A stretch of 64,000 nt of DNA, from positions 6,324,501-6,388,500 of the forward strand of contig CM032230.1 in the NCBI GenBank assembly GCA_019009955.1. The letters are read 5' to 3'. Positions 14,105-27,700 of the stretch are shown in pieces. A program made the position numbers and the translations under genes. Every line of letters starts with the position of its first letter. Position 1 is the stretch's first letter. The DNA comes from Riptortus pedestris. Taxonomy: Eukaryota; Arthropoda; Insecta; Hemiptera; Alydidae. Under the pieces are notes generated by a model, which had not been told where the DNA came from, did not search any database, and was given only the letters and a program-made list of their open reading frames with translations.

Positions 14105-17100
14105 ATTTATTTCCTGGATGAAGTAACCCTTGAGAGAGGGAGTTTATTTCCTACATGTACCGAACAATATAGTACATTACATCTATTTGTAGATTAATAA
14201 CAAATTTTAAATAATATATACAATTTTTTTTAAATAAAGATATAAATATAAATAATTTATATTAACTCCAATAAATAAATTAGAAGATTATTAAACAAAA
14301 CATAAAATGATAAAAAGTAAAATGGAATTTATAATAATAGTATATTATCAATTTACCCATAATAGCTATTCCAATAATTTATTTTCTGGTATAATACTTC
14401 TGCAAATTTCCTCAGTGCTTTACTACACTTATAGAATAAAATTCTGTCCTCAACAGTCCATCGGTTTGTTATTTTCATTAATATTTCTTTTAAAAGGTGG
14501 CTTTCGTTTGAAAGCAGTGTACAGTAATAAAGAGATTGGTGTATGTCCGTATATGTATTGATATTATTAAGAAGTGGTCACAGAGCACTCTCAGAAACAT
14601 ATTTCCTATAAAATCTTTTTTATCGAACCTTCCAAAATTTTGACTCAAAACAGTAGAAGATGTGTCAGCGCATTGTCCTTTCTTCAACAAGGCTACAGGA
14701 TTGTACTATCTTGGATTTTTTCTACACGAAATTCTGAAGAATGAAGAAACTTCTATTGAGGACCCAATTATGTTGCTTAAGGCTGTAAACTTTTTGTGTA
14801 CTTATGATCCTCCAGGTAGAATATGAATAATCATAAATAAATAAAATAATAATGAATTGCACCTAAGAAGATGTTTTCTTTAATTAAGCTTTGTCTCAAA
14901 GGAATAGTGCTTTAAATATTTGATGTTAATATGATATGAAAAGGCAGAAGAGCTCACCAGCAGTTGTGAATACTTCCACTTCGCAAACGGAGAGAGAGCC
15001 TTCAACTCCAACGAGCTGAATGAAGACATGCTGACCAATCAATGTCCTTGCACAGGTAAATGTCTTAGTAACTCCTTCCTCTAAAAGAAAAAGACCAAAA
15101 TCATATAAAACCCTTTTGCTAAACCATTTACTAAATAAAAACGTTTTTACAGCCCTGAAGAAGGCACTTGAGCTTCGGGCTTAAATTTTGGAAACTGACA
15201 ACTGTACAATTTAGTTTTTATTTCTTTCAGCCAAATTCTAATCATTTTCTCTCAAAACACCAAGCAAAACAACAATTTCTATTTAAATAATCATATATGG
15301 CATTGAATTCACTTTCAGAATAGCATTTTACTATCAGATTTTACAATTTTTAATGAATTTACTATTAAACAAGTTTTCTAACTATATTCTTCGACCATCA
15401 TTATATTGAAAACCAATAAGTACTAGTATTTTTCCAAATAAATGAGGAAGTATTCTATATTATGAAACTAGATATGAGAGTTCTTCTGGGAGTAACAGTA
15501 TCAAAATAACTTTGAAATTTCATTTGACTCTTCAATCTAGATGCCATGTTTCAAAAAGAGAAGGAAAATTCAGCCTTGCTTTGGAACATAATGGATAAAA
15601 AAATAATATAATTCATTAGAATCACATTCTTAAAAAGTTTGTTTTGTATGATTATCAATTGATTGGAAATAATGGGCTTGAGATCAGCAGACTTCCTACT
15701 AGAGAATATAGATTGAGACAGCTACATTATAATTGCAATTTGTATATAAATGGTCATATAGAAATAAGTAATATTAATTCCTAACAAATATTTTAAAAAA
15801 ATAATTATTAATTATTGTTTTATATTTAAATGTGTTAACTCTTTCTTTTATCCCAATTAAGAGGAGTATGTCTTCTGTATGCTTCGTACATGACAGTAAA
15901 TAATACATATTTGTGCAAAATATTTATAGCCGAATAATATACATCAAAGAAAATAATGGAAATTACAAACATTAAATATAACACACAATGCTAGAAACAT
16001 TAAAAACGCAATATAGTTACTGTAATAGGCTAATAGCATTGGGTACCAGTAATCAAGATATAAATTATAATTGGGCTTCATTAATTAAATCTTACACTTA
16101 AATAATGTTCAAGAATAGTTCAGCAATATCTCACATGATATAATATTTCCTAGCAACTAAAAATACAATTTTAGAATGAGAAACAAATCACATACTATCT
16201 ACCAACATCAACCTATATATATAAAAATTAATGTTTGCTTGTATGTCCTTTATAGAATCGTAAGCGGCTGAACAGAAATTTATGAAACTGGTATGTATAT
16301 TACTACTAAAACAGGTTAGGTTTCTGGCTATATTAATATTCTCTGAGACAAATAGGAGTGGGGGTTATAAGGGAGATCTGAAATTAAAAATAGCGATATT
16401 TCGTCTACTATTGGTTTTTCAGCAAATATGCACATAACAAAAGTTATTTATTTTGTTATTTAAAGTAACTTTTGTAATATACTCTTTCGTCATATACCGA
16501 AGTATAAATAAGTTATGCGCTAAAATCTATAAAAGAACAATTTTATATGACAAAAAAGACACAACCGAACTAAATGAAACTCCGTTTGTGATTTGGTATT
16601 AACACCTCCCTGATTTATAAGCTATATTAAAATTTTGAGGTACAAACAGGAGTGGGGGTTATAAGGGAGGTCTGAAATATAAAATCGCGATATTTCGTAA
16701 CGTATTCATTTTTCGGCAAACCTAGTTGTTTGTTTTGTTATTTAAAGTAACTTTTGTTATATGAACTTTTGCCGTATAACGAAGTTTGAATGAGGTATAC
16801 ACACAAAACTACAGAAGGGGTCAACAGTGTAATAGGACACCAAAGACTAAATTGAAATCAACGAAACCCCATATTTTTGACTATAATAATATGATAATCT
16901 ATGATTTTGTTATATATAAAAAAAGATTCGTTCACAGGAAATGGGTAATTTAAAAATATTGTGTATTTTGAATAATTAAGTACATTACAAATACTTATTT
17001 ATTACCATATCCCCAGCACGCCGGACTCGGGTGTAAATCCTAAGCATTGAGACGGGAAAATGTAAAAATATTGTACAAAGTAAAGCCCCCCAAAAAAATA

Positions 17101-19478
17101 CCATTATCATTCAGCCTCAAATGATTTCCCGGGCAAAGTCGGGTACCTTAGCTTGTAGAATATATATAATTCAACATACAGCTCTTTTCAAAGAAGTGTC
17201 TGTTATTATACCAGTGCCCAACCCAAAGAATATCTTGAATTCAAAGTGACTATAAAATTGAGAGAAGTAGCAGGCCTTGACAGTGGCATATTTAAAGAAA
17301 AAAGAGATTATATTTGTTTATGATATTTATACTTTGTATTCTTTATATTATGTTCACCTGTCAATTTAAAAGGCTATTATTATTATAATTTGGAAAATAT
17401 TGCAATGTTCTTACCTATAGTTCCTGGATACCAAGCGCAGAGAGGATTTCTCTGAAGGTCAGAGCTGCTGTTTCCAACTCTTATTTCGAGATCTTGTATT
17501 GGTTGTTGACCTGTAAAAAAAAAAAAGAGTCATTTTTTTGTACAAAGTATTTTAATGGCAGTCACAAATCTTGGGGAATTAAATATTTAACCAATTTGAG
17601 GAAGTATAATTAAAATTGTCCACATTCATATGTCTGTATTGCGAGGTGGATTGTCAAAAGAAAAAGAAATGATTTGGCAAGATTGGAGATCAACAATACA
17701 AAACAGTGTAGATATATTTATTCATTTGATTGGTGTCACGTAACTAGAGCGATTTACACTCTTCATCAAACAACCAAATGGTAAAAATAATCCAAGTTTT
17801 TAAATATAATTAATTTTTATATTTACACTTGCTGCTGGGCATTATTACTTGTGGAAAAAAAAGAATAACAAGAAAATATAAAAAATAACAAGAACTATTT
17901 AAATACAAACCATTAAAACAGAAAACTATGAATGGAAACTGAAAACTCAGCAAAGAAAAAAACAGAATATGAATAATCAACAAAAGAGAAATTGTTATTT
18001 CTCTTTTGTTGATTCTTCGTAGTCTGTTTTACAAAACAAACTGTTATATTAGATTCAAAAGTAAATAGTATCTTACAAAATAAGCAGATAATTAAAAACC
18101 TACAGTAAGTAATAATTTATAAGAAAAATTTTACAATCCCAATTGTTAAAATTAAAATTAAGAAAATAAGTAATTAAACATTAATATACATATACATAAT
18201 GAAAATTGTTATGCAAGGTAAAAGTTTCAAAAATTATTTACCATCATGGATGCACACACAAGGTAAAACAAAATGTAATTTTGTATTACATTTGATATTC
18301 CGTTGTGTTGGAGTTAAGCCTTTATGGCTATACTTATCTAGAAATAATATAAGAGTTATGATTATAAATAAATTACCAGGAAGAAGACTCCCATTGTAAG
18401 CACTAAAACACTTTTCAGTGACTTCTGGATATCTCTTAATATTAAAACATTCTGCAAAAAATGTATAAATATCCATCCATTAATGGTGTACTTGGACTTA
18501 GTACGACAGCAGACTACCAGGCTAAACTAATTACTCAACAAACTCAATACACCCAAACAAACTTACTATACGAAGACATAGTGTGACATTACGCCACCGA
18601 ATCCTAAACAAATGGTAATCAGGATGGATGGAAGTAAATAACCACCTCCGGAGTATCAAAAGTACTATTAAGGAGTGGCCTCGAGACGAGAGGAAGTAGT
18701 TCTTGCCAGACTCAGGATCGGCCACACATACCTGACACATAGACACTTAATGACAAGGACTGATAACCATATATGCAAATACTGCAACAAGCAACAATAA
18801 AACACATACTGACAGACTGCATCCAATGAGAAAACCTTCACATACCGCACGATATGACAGAACTATAAACTGACAGCAGCCACAAATACTAGCATATCTA
18901 AAACACATCAACATTTACAAATACATATAATACAAAATAGAATAGGTCTACAGCATACCTAGAAAGATTTAAAAGAGTTAACTTTTATTATATTCTTTGG
19001 ACAAAACACAGATATGAGAAAAATCAGATATTAAAGAAATATTTTCCATAATATAAAAGTACAAAAAAATGTAAGCACATGGAGTAAATATATCATCCTA
19101 ATAAGGCAAATTACCATCGCTATGGGGTACAAAACTAAATAAATAAAATAAAAAAGAAAAAAAATAATATAAATGTACTAGTATATAGGAATAACATAAT
19201 TTTTTTATTAAAACCATTTTAAATTGTTCTCTTTATTACAAGTCTAATGTTTATTTATGTTTGTTCATCTAATGTTTATTTATGTTTGTTTATGTCTTAT
19301 GTTTATTAATTGTCTTTATTACTAGTACTTAATGATTATTTGTTGTATTTAATTTTTTATTTGTTGTTTCAGTTTTTGTTATTTTTCTATAATTTTGTTT
19401 TCAGTTTACATTGTGAAACTTTAAGCCAAATTGCCAAGAAGCGGGTGAGATGACGAAAATGAGGTCCGTTCAAAACTG

Positions 19479-19550
<72 letters not shown>

Positions 19551-22500
19551 CTGTCAACACTCTAGCCATCGCATTTTTGTTTAATCGTCACCAAACTCGA
19601 TATTTAATGGTTTTATGTAAAAAGAAAGATCAACTTCGTTAATGGCTGAAATCGGACTAGAGGGATATGGGGGGGGGTTAGGAGGGGGAGATTTTCGAAA
19701 ATTCAAAATATCTCCGTTATTATGCATCGGATCGAAAAATTGTATAGAACCAATCTTATTGCAAATTAAATTTACTATAAATATTGTTTATATATACATT
19801 TATTCTCTAGCTTGAATATTAACCGAGATATTTGCATTTTTCTGAGATGAGATCGGCTAACTTCGGGTCTAGTCGTGAGTTTCCGTCAAGAGCTAGTTCG
19901 GGCCGTTCCCGTATCTGTTTGACTCTCAATTCTGAAATTTCTCTATTATAAAACTTCACGTGGGAAATCTGCTTAGTTTACGCAGCCCCTGCGTGACGGA
20001 CTTTTTCGTCATCTCCTGGGTAGGATCGGTGGAAATTTGAAGAAAAATTTCGAAAATCGCGTCATGAGTACAACCTCAATAGCTGATTTCCCTTAAGGGA
20101 AATCTGCTAATAAAATTACCTATAAATATAGTTATGTACATATTTCCCTATCATATATATTAACCAAGATATTGGGATTTTTTAGTTTTCAGACTAGTGG
20201 AAACCCCCACTCTTACTCATGTCATATTTACAATAAACTGTTATATCGTGAACCACTTTATTTTAAGCTTATATATCAAATATTGTTTTCAAGAGCCATT
20301 TATTATGTGAGACACATGCATATTCGTTGTCTGATGACAACCTCATTTAAGATTTTACATTTTAACTAGAAAACGTTTGATCTATGTTAAAACCAGTTCG
20401 ATGTTAAAACTAAAGTTAATATTTGTTACTGGCTGAAATTAGACATGGTGGTATAAAGAGGGGGGGGGGTTCAAAATATATCCGGTACTATGAGTCAGAT
20501 CATAATGTCATAGATCCAATCTTGTTAAACTATGGTTGGCCTGTAATTGTTGTTCTATAGATTTTTTCATAACTTATAGATTTATATATATTTTGGAGCA
20601 ACAAGGGCGGGTACTTGTGTATTATATCCACCACATTTTAGTTCCACGCTAGAATGCGCTACTGAAGTGCGCCGCTAGCTCTGCCTAGGGACCTTGCGAT
20701 ACTGGATTCGATCCGATATCTGGTATCGATACCATACTGGTATAAAAGTATCGATACTCCGATAATATCGCATTAAAAGTATCGATACCAAAGGTATCGG
20801 TATCGAAACACCTCTGATTATTAAATCAGGTTTTTTAGAAAAAAAAAATTGTGATTTATTACTGTTATAAAACGTCAGTTTTATCTCTTTAAAAACGTTT
20901 TCTTGTTTCTTAAAATAAAAAAAAAATTAATTTTTTTTGTTTCATTATGGAAATTGATGAAGAATGTAGGTAATCCTCAATTGGCGGTTATCCTTTATCC
21001 CCTGCCTTTGAAATATCGTACTACGACATAATTTGATTTATTACTCATTATCATGTATTTTATTTACTTTAAATTCGAAATTTTTATTAATTTACTTTTA
21101 ATGTAATTAGTTGATATTAAATTATCAAACGTTCGATACCGATACTCATCTTTTTGTTGCGATACCGTTGAAATATCGGAAGCAAAGTATCGATACCAAT
21201 ACTCCTAGTATCGAAACTAAAGTATCGATACCTACCCATATCGGTAGTATCGCAACGTCCCTAGCTCTGCCAGGCTAATGAGGTTATCTTTTGTCATAGA
21301 TGCGTTTGGTGTTTATTTGCGTTTGCTGTTTAGAGTTTCTTAGTCCTTTAAAAATGCCTCTTTGGGATTTGCCAACGACTGAAGAAGACGCTGTTAAATA
21401 TTTACATGAGAGGAATATTTTGGCTATCAGAAGAAAGTGTTCTAAATCACATTGTATGAAACTTTATAGTGAAAAAAAAAGTCTTTTTTGGAAGTGTAAT
21501 GTAAGAAAGTGTGGTGAGCAAGTCGGCCTTCGGATTGGCACTTGGTTCGAAGGAAGTAAAATTCCATTTTGTAATGCATTGAAGTTCATTTACTGCTGGT
21601 GCGAAGAATTGACATCTGTCAATTTTTGCAAAAAACAACTCAAAATTTCCTATAAGACTGCTATTGATTGGAAAGGTTACATGAGGGAGTTGTGTCTTTA
21701 GATATGAAGAACAGTATTTCCACACATTTCCCGCATAAATGTGAATAAAATGTTTTATTTTTAAAAATTGTGTTTTCTTTTATTTAGCATTATAATTCCG
21801 TAGAAGGTTATAAGGTAAGTATAACCTCCCTTGCGGGCAATGAATCGTACTACTTAAAACAGTAGCGCACTCTAGCGTGGAACTAAAATGTGGTGGATAT
21901 AATACACAAGTACCCAAGGGCGATACTGATCGCAACAAAAAAAAGTCCGTCACGCAGGGGCTGCGTAAACTAAGCAGATTTCCCACGTGAAGTTTTACAA
22001 TAGAGAAATTTCACGAGAGCCGAACAGTCAAGGAAACGGCCGAACTAGCTTTTGGCGGGAAAGTAACTCTCGTCCGTAAGGCTCCGAGATTAAATTAAAA
22101 ACAATTCAATCTCAAAAAATGACAACAAGAACACAAAAGATGGACTTATCTTTAATGATAGCAGCGCTCTGAACACTTATTACACCAACACTAAATAGTA
22201 CCACAGAATATCTATTATTTGTAAGATTTAATACTGCTATGAATATTAAGAAAATAAATAAATAAAGGGCGAGTCAAGTGGTAAGAACCTTCCTGATAGC
22301 AAACAGTCTGAGTTCTAAACAATCAGGTTAGCCAGCTTTTACCGGAAATAAAAGCAATTGCGGAAATATATTTGATTATGTTATAAATTTTATTCATAAC
22401 TATTTCTTATATCTAGTACTGTAATTAATAATAAACCAGAATAATTTTAATCACAACCATTCCAAATTTAGGAATCCGAGAAGAAAATAGAAAGGGGGGG

Positions 22501-24734
22501 GGGCAAAATAGAGAGGGGGGGTTATGAGATTTTCAGATGATTAAGAAACAAGCAGGTTAGCCAGCGAAGGTTTACAATAGATAAATATACATACAGGTAA
22601 CACTTCCGTGAATATTAGTGAATAATTACAAACGGCAATGAGAAATCTTTCAGTGAATTTACAATATAACTTAATAGTCTCTACAACGTAATACGGCTGG
22701 ATTGTAAACAAACAGATTAGCCAACCTTGTAGCGCAGTATCGATAGATAGACAGGAAAAAATATCAATTAAAGAAAAATATCTGAATATAAAATATTAAT
22801 TTTATTGGAAACTATTTAATATCGTTAGTGAAGTAATTTGAAATGAATAAAAATAATTTCTATCCCAATCACTCAGATTTTTGTAGTCCAAGAAAAAAAG
22901 GGGGGGGGGGGTGGTTCAACAGAACGTATTTGTTTGTACCTCGTAAAATAAAGCTTTGTTGAAAACAATATTTTGTACTTAACCTAATAATGAGGTGGTT
23001 CATGAGATATCAGCTTATTATTAATATGCCCCTAATAGGAGAAGGGGTTTACTGAAAGCGGAACTCATTACAAAAAATACAAATATCTCGGTTAATATTC
23101 AAGATACAGAATATATACATTTATATACGTCGGATCAAAACATTTTACGGAATCAATCTTATTGCAAATTAAATTTACTATCAATATTGTTATATACATT
23201 TATTCCCTATCTTGAATATTAACCGAGATATTTGCATTTTTATGAAATTTGGGCCGATACAGATTTTTGAATTTCCCGCGAAAAGCTAGTTCGGCCCTTT
23301 GCCATAACCGTTCGGCTCTCGTATGGAGATTTCTCTATTGTATAACTTCACGTGGGAAATCTGCTTAGTTTACGCAGCCCCTGCGTGACGGACTTTTTTA
23401 CATAGAAATAGAAAATATTTGGTGAGATGACGTTTGTCACTCCAACAAGCAAGAAATCTCCTTAGTTTCCACAGCACCTGCGTGACTGACATTTTTTTAA
23501 AAGATGTAGCAGCAATTTTTGATAATGATATGACTAGAATCATGGAGGGGAAAACGTGTTTTTCTTAATTTCTGTTTAATTGCCAGCTATGGATCGTGCA
23601 TTGCTAAGCATGACTCCGCTTTTGGATGTATCCAAGCCAGCTGTTCCTGTTCCCAGAGCAATTACAAAACAAACAGTTGTTCCCAACCTTCGGACAGCAT
23701 GAGCAAGGACGTCAGCTGACCACCGACAATTCAATTGCGAACCAACAGTTCTCAAGGGTTGTGCAACACCACGTGTTTTCTGTTTCCCACCTACACTTTT
23801 ATCTTCCTTCTAGTCAGTTTCTTTTTCCATTCTATTCCTTAACGGAACGATGTTATCGTAAATTGGTCCAATTATGGCTTGTTCATGAATGGACTATTTT
23901 AGACAGCAAACATAACTACATCGAATGAGGCACTGTTATCTCTACTGATTCAAGGTAGGGTCGAAAATGGTGGTGTGGACTATAAAATATGTCCATTATC
24001 ATTTCTTGCACTATATTACCAAATTTATTTATTTATATTCAGCTTCCCAACAAGGGCGATATTGCTCGGAATAAAACAATCAAAACAAAATATCACATTC
24101 GTAAAAAATAGAAATCAACTAATAGAATAGAAATAAAAAGAAAACAACAGAACTACAAGAACAAAACACAAAAAATAGAAAACAAGGAAGATGCCATACA
24201 AAAATAACATTACAAAAAATGTAAAGCGAAAAAAAATCAATAAAAATGATTTACAAATAAATAATATAAATGGTTAAAATAAATGTTAAATATTACGAAT
24301 TAAATGCATTAGGGAACCAATTAAAAATAACAACTAGCCGTGTTACCTGTCGTTGACGGGCAGGAATAGAAATGGTTACTCCTGGAAATATAAGGGTTGA
24401 TTAAACAAAATAATCCCGTCATATTCAAAAATAACACAAATGCCCTCTAACATGAACAGTAAAAGTGTTGCCAGTCCATTTGTTTTACCAGGATTAAAGA
24501 CATTTAGAAAAATGTGTGTTTGGAATTGGTGTTATCGAGAAATTAAAATTGGTTTACTATCGATAAATACATATTGGAAGAACTAAATAATTCATTTATT
24601 ACTTTCAAATTAGTCATATTCATAGCATTTAGCATGGAATGTCTATTGGACTAATATTGACGAATTTATTATCGTTCTTGAGATCAAATATAGAAAAGCA
24701 GCTATGCATTTGTATACAAACACACGCATATGTG

Positions 24735-24787
<53 letters not shown>

Positions 24788-27700
24788 TAGTTATAATAAC
24801 TTGTAGCGGCAAAAAATAAACTGTTCACTCGAGCATAACATTCCAGATTAGTGTAGCATTGGCAATGTATTTTATTATTATTATTTATTATCGTCAAGTG
24901 TTTGCTACTCAGGCTAATTGGGATGAGATGTCCAGCCAGGGCGGGACTGAGTATTTTACTAAATAAACTTGTATTGCCCACACGGGGATCGAACACACCA
25001 CTCTAGGTGCAGCACGTGAGATTAAGACCAACGCTTTAACTTACTTGGCCCTAAATGATTTTTAAATTTGAAAACTTTGCTACTACAATGTAAATCGTGT
25101 GGTATCTGTAAGAAGGCGATATTTGCAGTCAGTAAGTATTGGTTTAACTCTCAAAGCTATATTAGAACATGGGCAATAGTTATTTTCATCAAAGTGTATC
25201 TTTTCTGTACGAGGTCGAGTTTCACGTACGAGGCGAAGCCGAGTTCGGGAATAAGACCGAGTACAGAAAAGATACTTTGCGTACGTATGTTGAAAATGAC
25301 TTTTCATTATACTGTACCTATTCTTAAAAGGAAATAAGGTAAATATTTTAATATTTTTATTCTTATAAAAAAATCAGAAGATAAAGATATGAATTCTAAA
25401 ATATGAAACATATGTTTATTAAACTGCAAAGGTTATTCAACAGATAAATAGAATAGGCAATAGACCTATAATTTAAAATTAATATTTATTGTGTAATTTT
25501 TATTGTTACTTATATTAATACCTTTTTGCGGTATTATTAACCTACGCACTATTATTATACATTGTTTTGATTTAATAAATACAGGTTAAGTAAGTATGCA
25601 ATATACAATGAATGATAGTATAATGAGGAAAGTAACAATAACAGCTGTTACTTTTCTGTAATAGTAAAGAAAAGTATCACTTTGCGTACTCAAACGATAC
25701 ACTGAAAACACGTTATTTTAACAGTATAATGAAAATCTGTTTTTCTTGTTTGTTCATCAAGTATGAGTACGTCCAATTGTTAGGCTTTTAAGTATGACCT
25801 CATCTCGTCTTGTTCTAAGTTGGTAGCTTCACGGACTCTCTGCGTATTTAACTTCATATATCTTCCTACTTACCAAGTGACCTTCTTTTCACATTTGAAT
25901 GAGACAGAATGACAACATTAGTAAAAACTTGTAATGTCGAGTGTACTTACCGCAGCAGCCTCTGGTGGTGATCCTGACAACTTTGATAGGGTATGGCCTG
26001 AGCAGATCAACAGACCACCACGGCGATGGTTCCTTCATGGTCTCTGTGCACTTCTTGCCGTCATGCACTGTAGTCTTGTCCCCATCATTGGCATTGCTAG
26101 CACCTCCACCTCTGATGGTGGTAGACGAGTTGGTAGGTCTCCGAAGGGCCACGTTAGTACCTGCAACAGGTGGAAACAGTCTTAATGCCAATATGCTCTA
26201 GCAGCTGATTGCACTTAATGATATAGGGACATGCAGCTAATTAGAGCAATACCGTTTGAGTCAATAAAAGGACCCCCCAGAATGTCTACCCAGGTGGTGG
26301 ATGGTAGAAGTACCGATTAATCAGGACAAATATAAATGCCTTGCACTACAAGTATTTAAATTCCGTCACACAAGGGCTGCGTTAAATAAGCAGATTTCCC
26401 ACTTGCGTCGAGTATTTGCATTTATCGCAAAACGTAAAATTTCAATGAGCACAATATTTGGTATTTAGGCTTCAAATAAAGTGCTCCATAAGATAAAAAC
26501 TTATTATTTATATGACATGAGTAGGAATGGGGGTTTAATGAAGGTTGAAAAAAAAGTGTAAATATTTGGGTTAATAATCAACACTTTTAGCAAATTGCAT
26601 TTAAATGTGTCCTATACAATTTTTCGACCTGAGCAAAAGCATCAGGATCTAATCTTAAAGTAGATTTCCTCAATACAAAAAACATGCCTTCGCAGCGAAC
26701 TTAGCAGGTTTCCCATAAGTGCCTCGTTCCTATATAGGAATGCCAAAGATAAGGTCCGTTCAAAATTATATATAATTTGGGCTGTTCGGAAAGTTTCAGC
26801 CGGTTTTCAGGGAAAATGAAGGAAAATATAAAGAGTACTTATTGCCCAAGTTTATTCTACTATATAATATCCATTTCGTTGACAAGTCCCCGTTTTCTGG
26901 GAAGTTTCATAATTAATTTGCATAAAAGTTCTTTCTTCTTTTTGCAGTCCTCTAAAGAAGAAAATGTTCATCACAATGTTCATGCAAGGGCTGCTTAAGT
27001 AAGAATATTTCACACGCCCTGGTATAGCACGCGTGACCTCATCTAACGGGATATTCTCTATTTTTCTGAAAAAGCCGATAAGTATAAGGGATGGGGAGGG
27101 TTACTGAAGGCTGAAAAGTAAGAATAACAAAAAAACATAAAACAAAAATTGTAGTGTTCCAATAGTTTCACAAGATTCATTTTATAACATTTTACGACCC
27201 AACAAATAATAACGGAGATATTCTGAATTTCCGAATTCCCCTCCTCTAACCCCTTCCTCCCTATTCTTGGTTCAATTTCCGCCAATCGCAAATATGATCT
27301 TTAGTGTTGAATAAAACAGTTAAGATATCTCGATAACTGAAGATATTTGATCTATCAAATGAACATTTACAAAACAAGGTCAAAAAATCTTAATTTATGT
27401 CGTCATCGCAAAACGAATATGTATTTATCTCGCATAATAAAGGTCCCATGCAAACAATATTTGGTATTTAAGTTTAGAATAAAGACGTTCATGTCATAAT
27501 AGCTTATTGTTATTTTACGCAGCCAAAGACGAATGGGTTTTGGCATTAAAATAGTGGAAAACAACGTCTCTCCGATCTAACTTTTGGTGGTTTTGATCAA
27601 TGGCATCCTAAAGCCTGACAAACTGACTACAGTATTTACTAGAGCTTATAGTTTCCTTGCTAGGCAGTAGCTCATGGAATACGGAAACCATCAAATCCAA

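Larger units (their letters stand above)
20610..21914. mobile_element. Merlin DNA transposon (internally deleted) with nested hAT MITE
   Basis: Inverted termini of about 55 bp start GGTACTTGTGTATTATATCC at 20610; the complement ends at 21914. An exact 8-bp target duplication CAAGGGCG flanks it at 20602-20609 and 21915-21922. It encodes a Merlin-type transposase N-terminus. The 8-bp duplication and GG-starting TIR agree with Merlin (IS1016-like). Without the 578-bp hAT insert and its 8-bp duplication it is about 0.72 kb, too short for a full transposase. Confidence 0.88.

Noticed and set aside
23626..23928. 100-codon plus-strand ORF
   Set aside because: Not recognised, no splice context or homologous motif; lies among transposon debris.
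25934..26201. Plus-strand ORFs of 83 and 86 codons
   Set aside because: They are antisense to the FTP exon of the furrowed-like gene, which has splice sites and clear domain motifs on the minus strand.
26778..26830. Mariner-like terminus GGCTGTTCGGAAAGTTTC
   Set aside because: No inverted partner, no TA duplication and no transposase remnant could be found.
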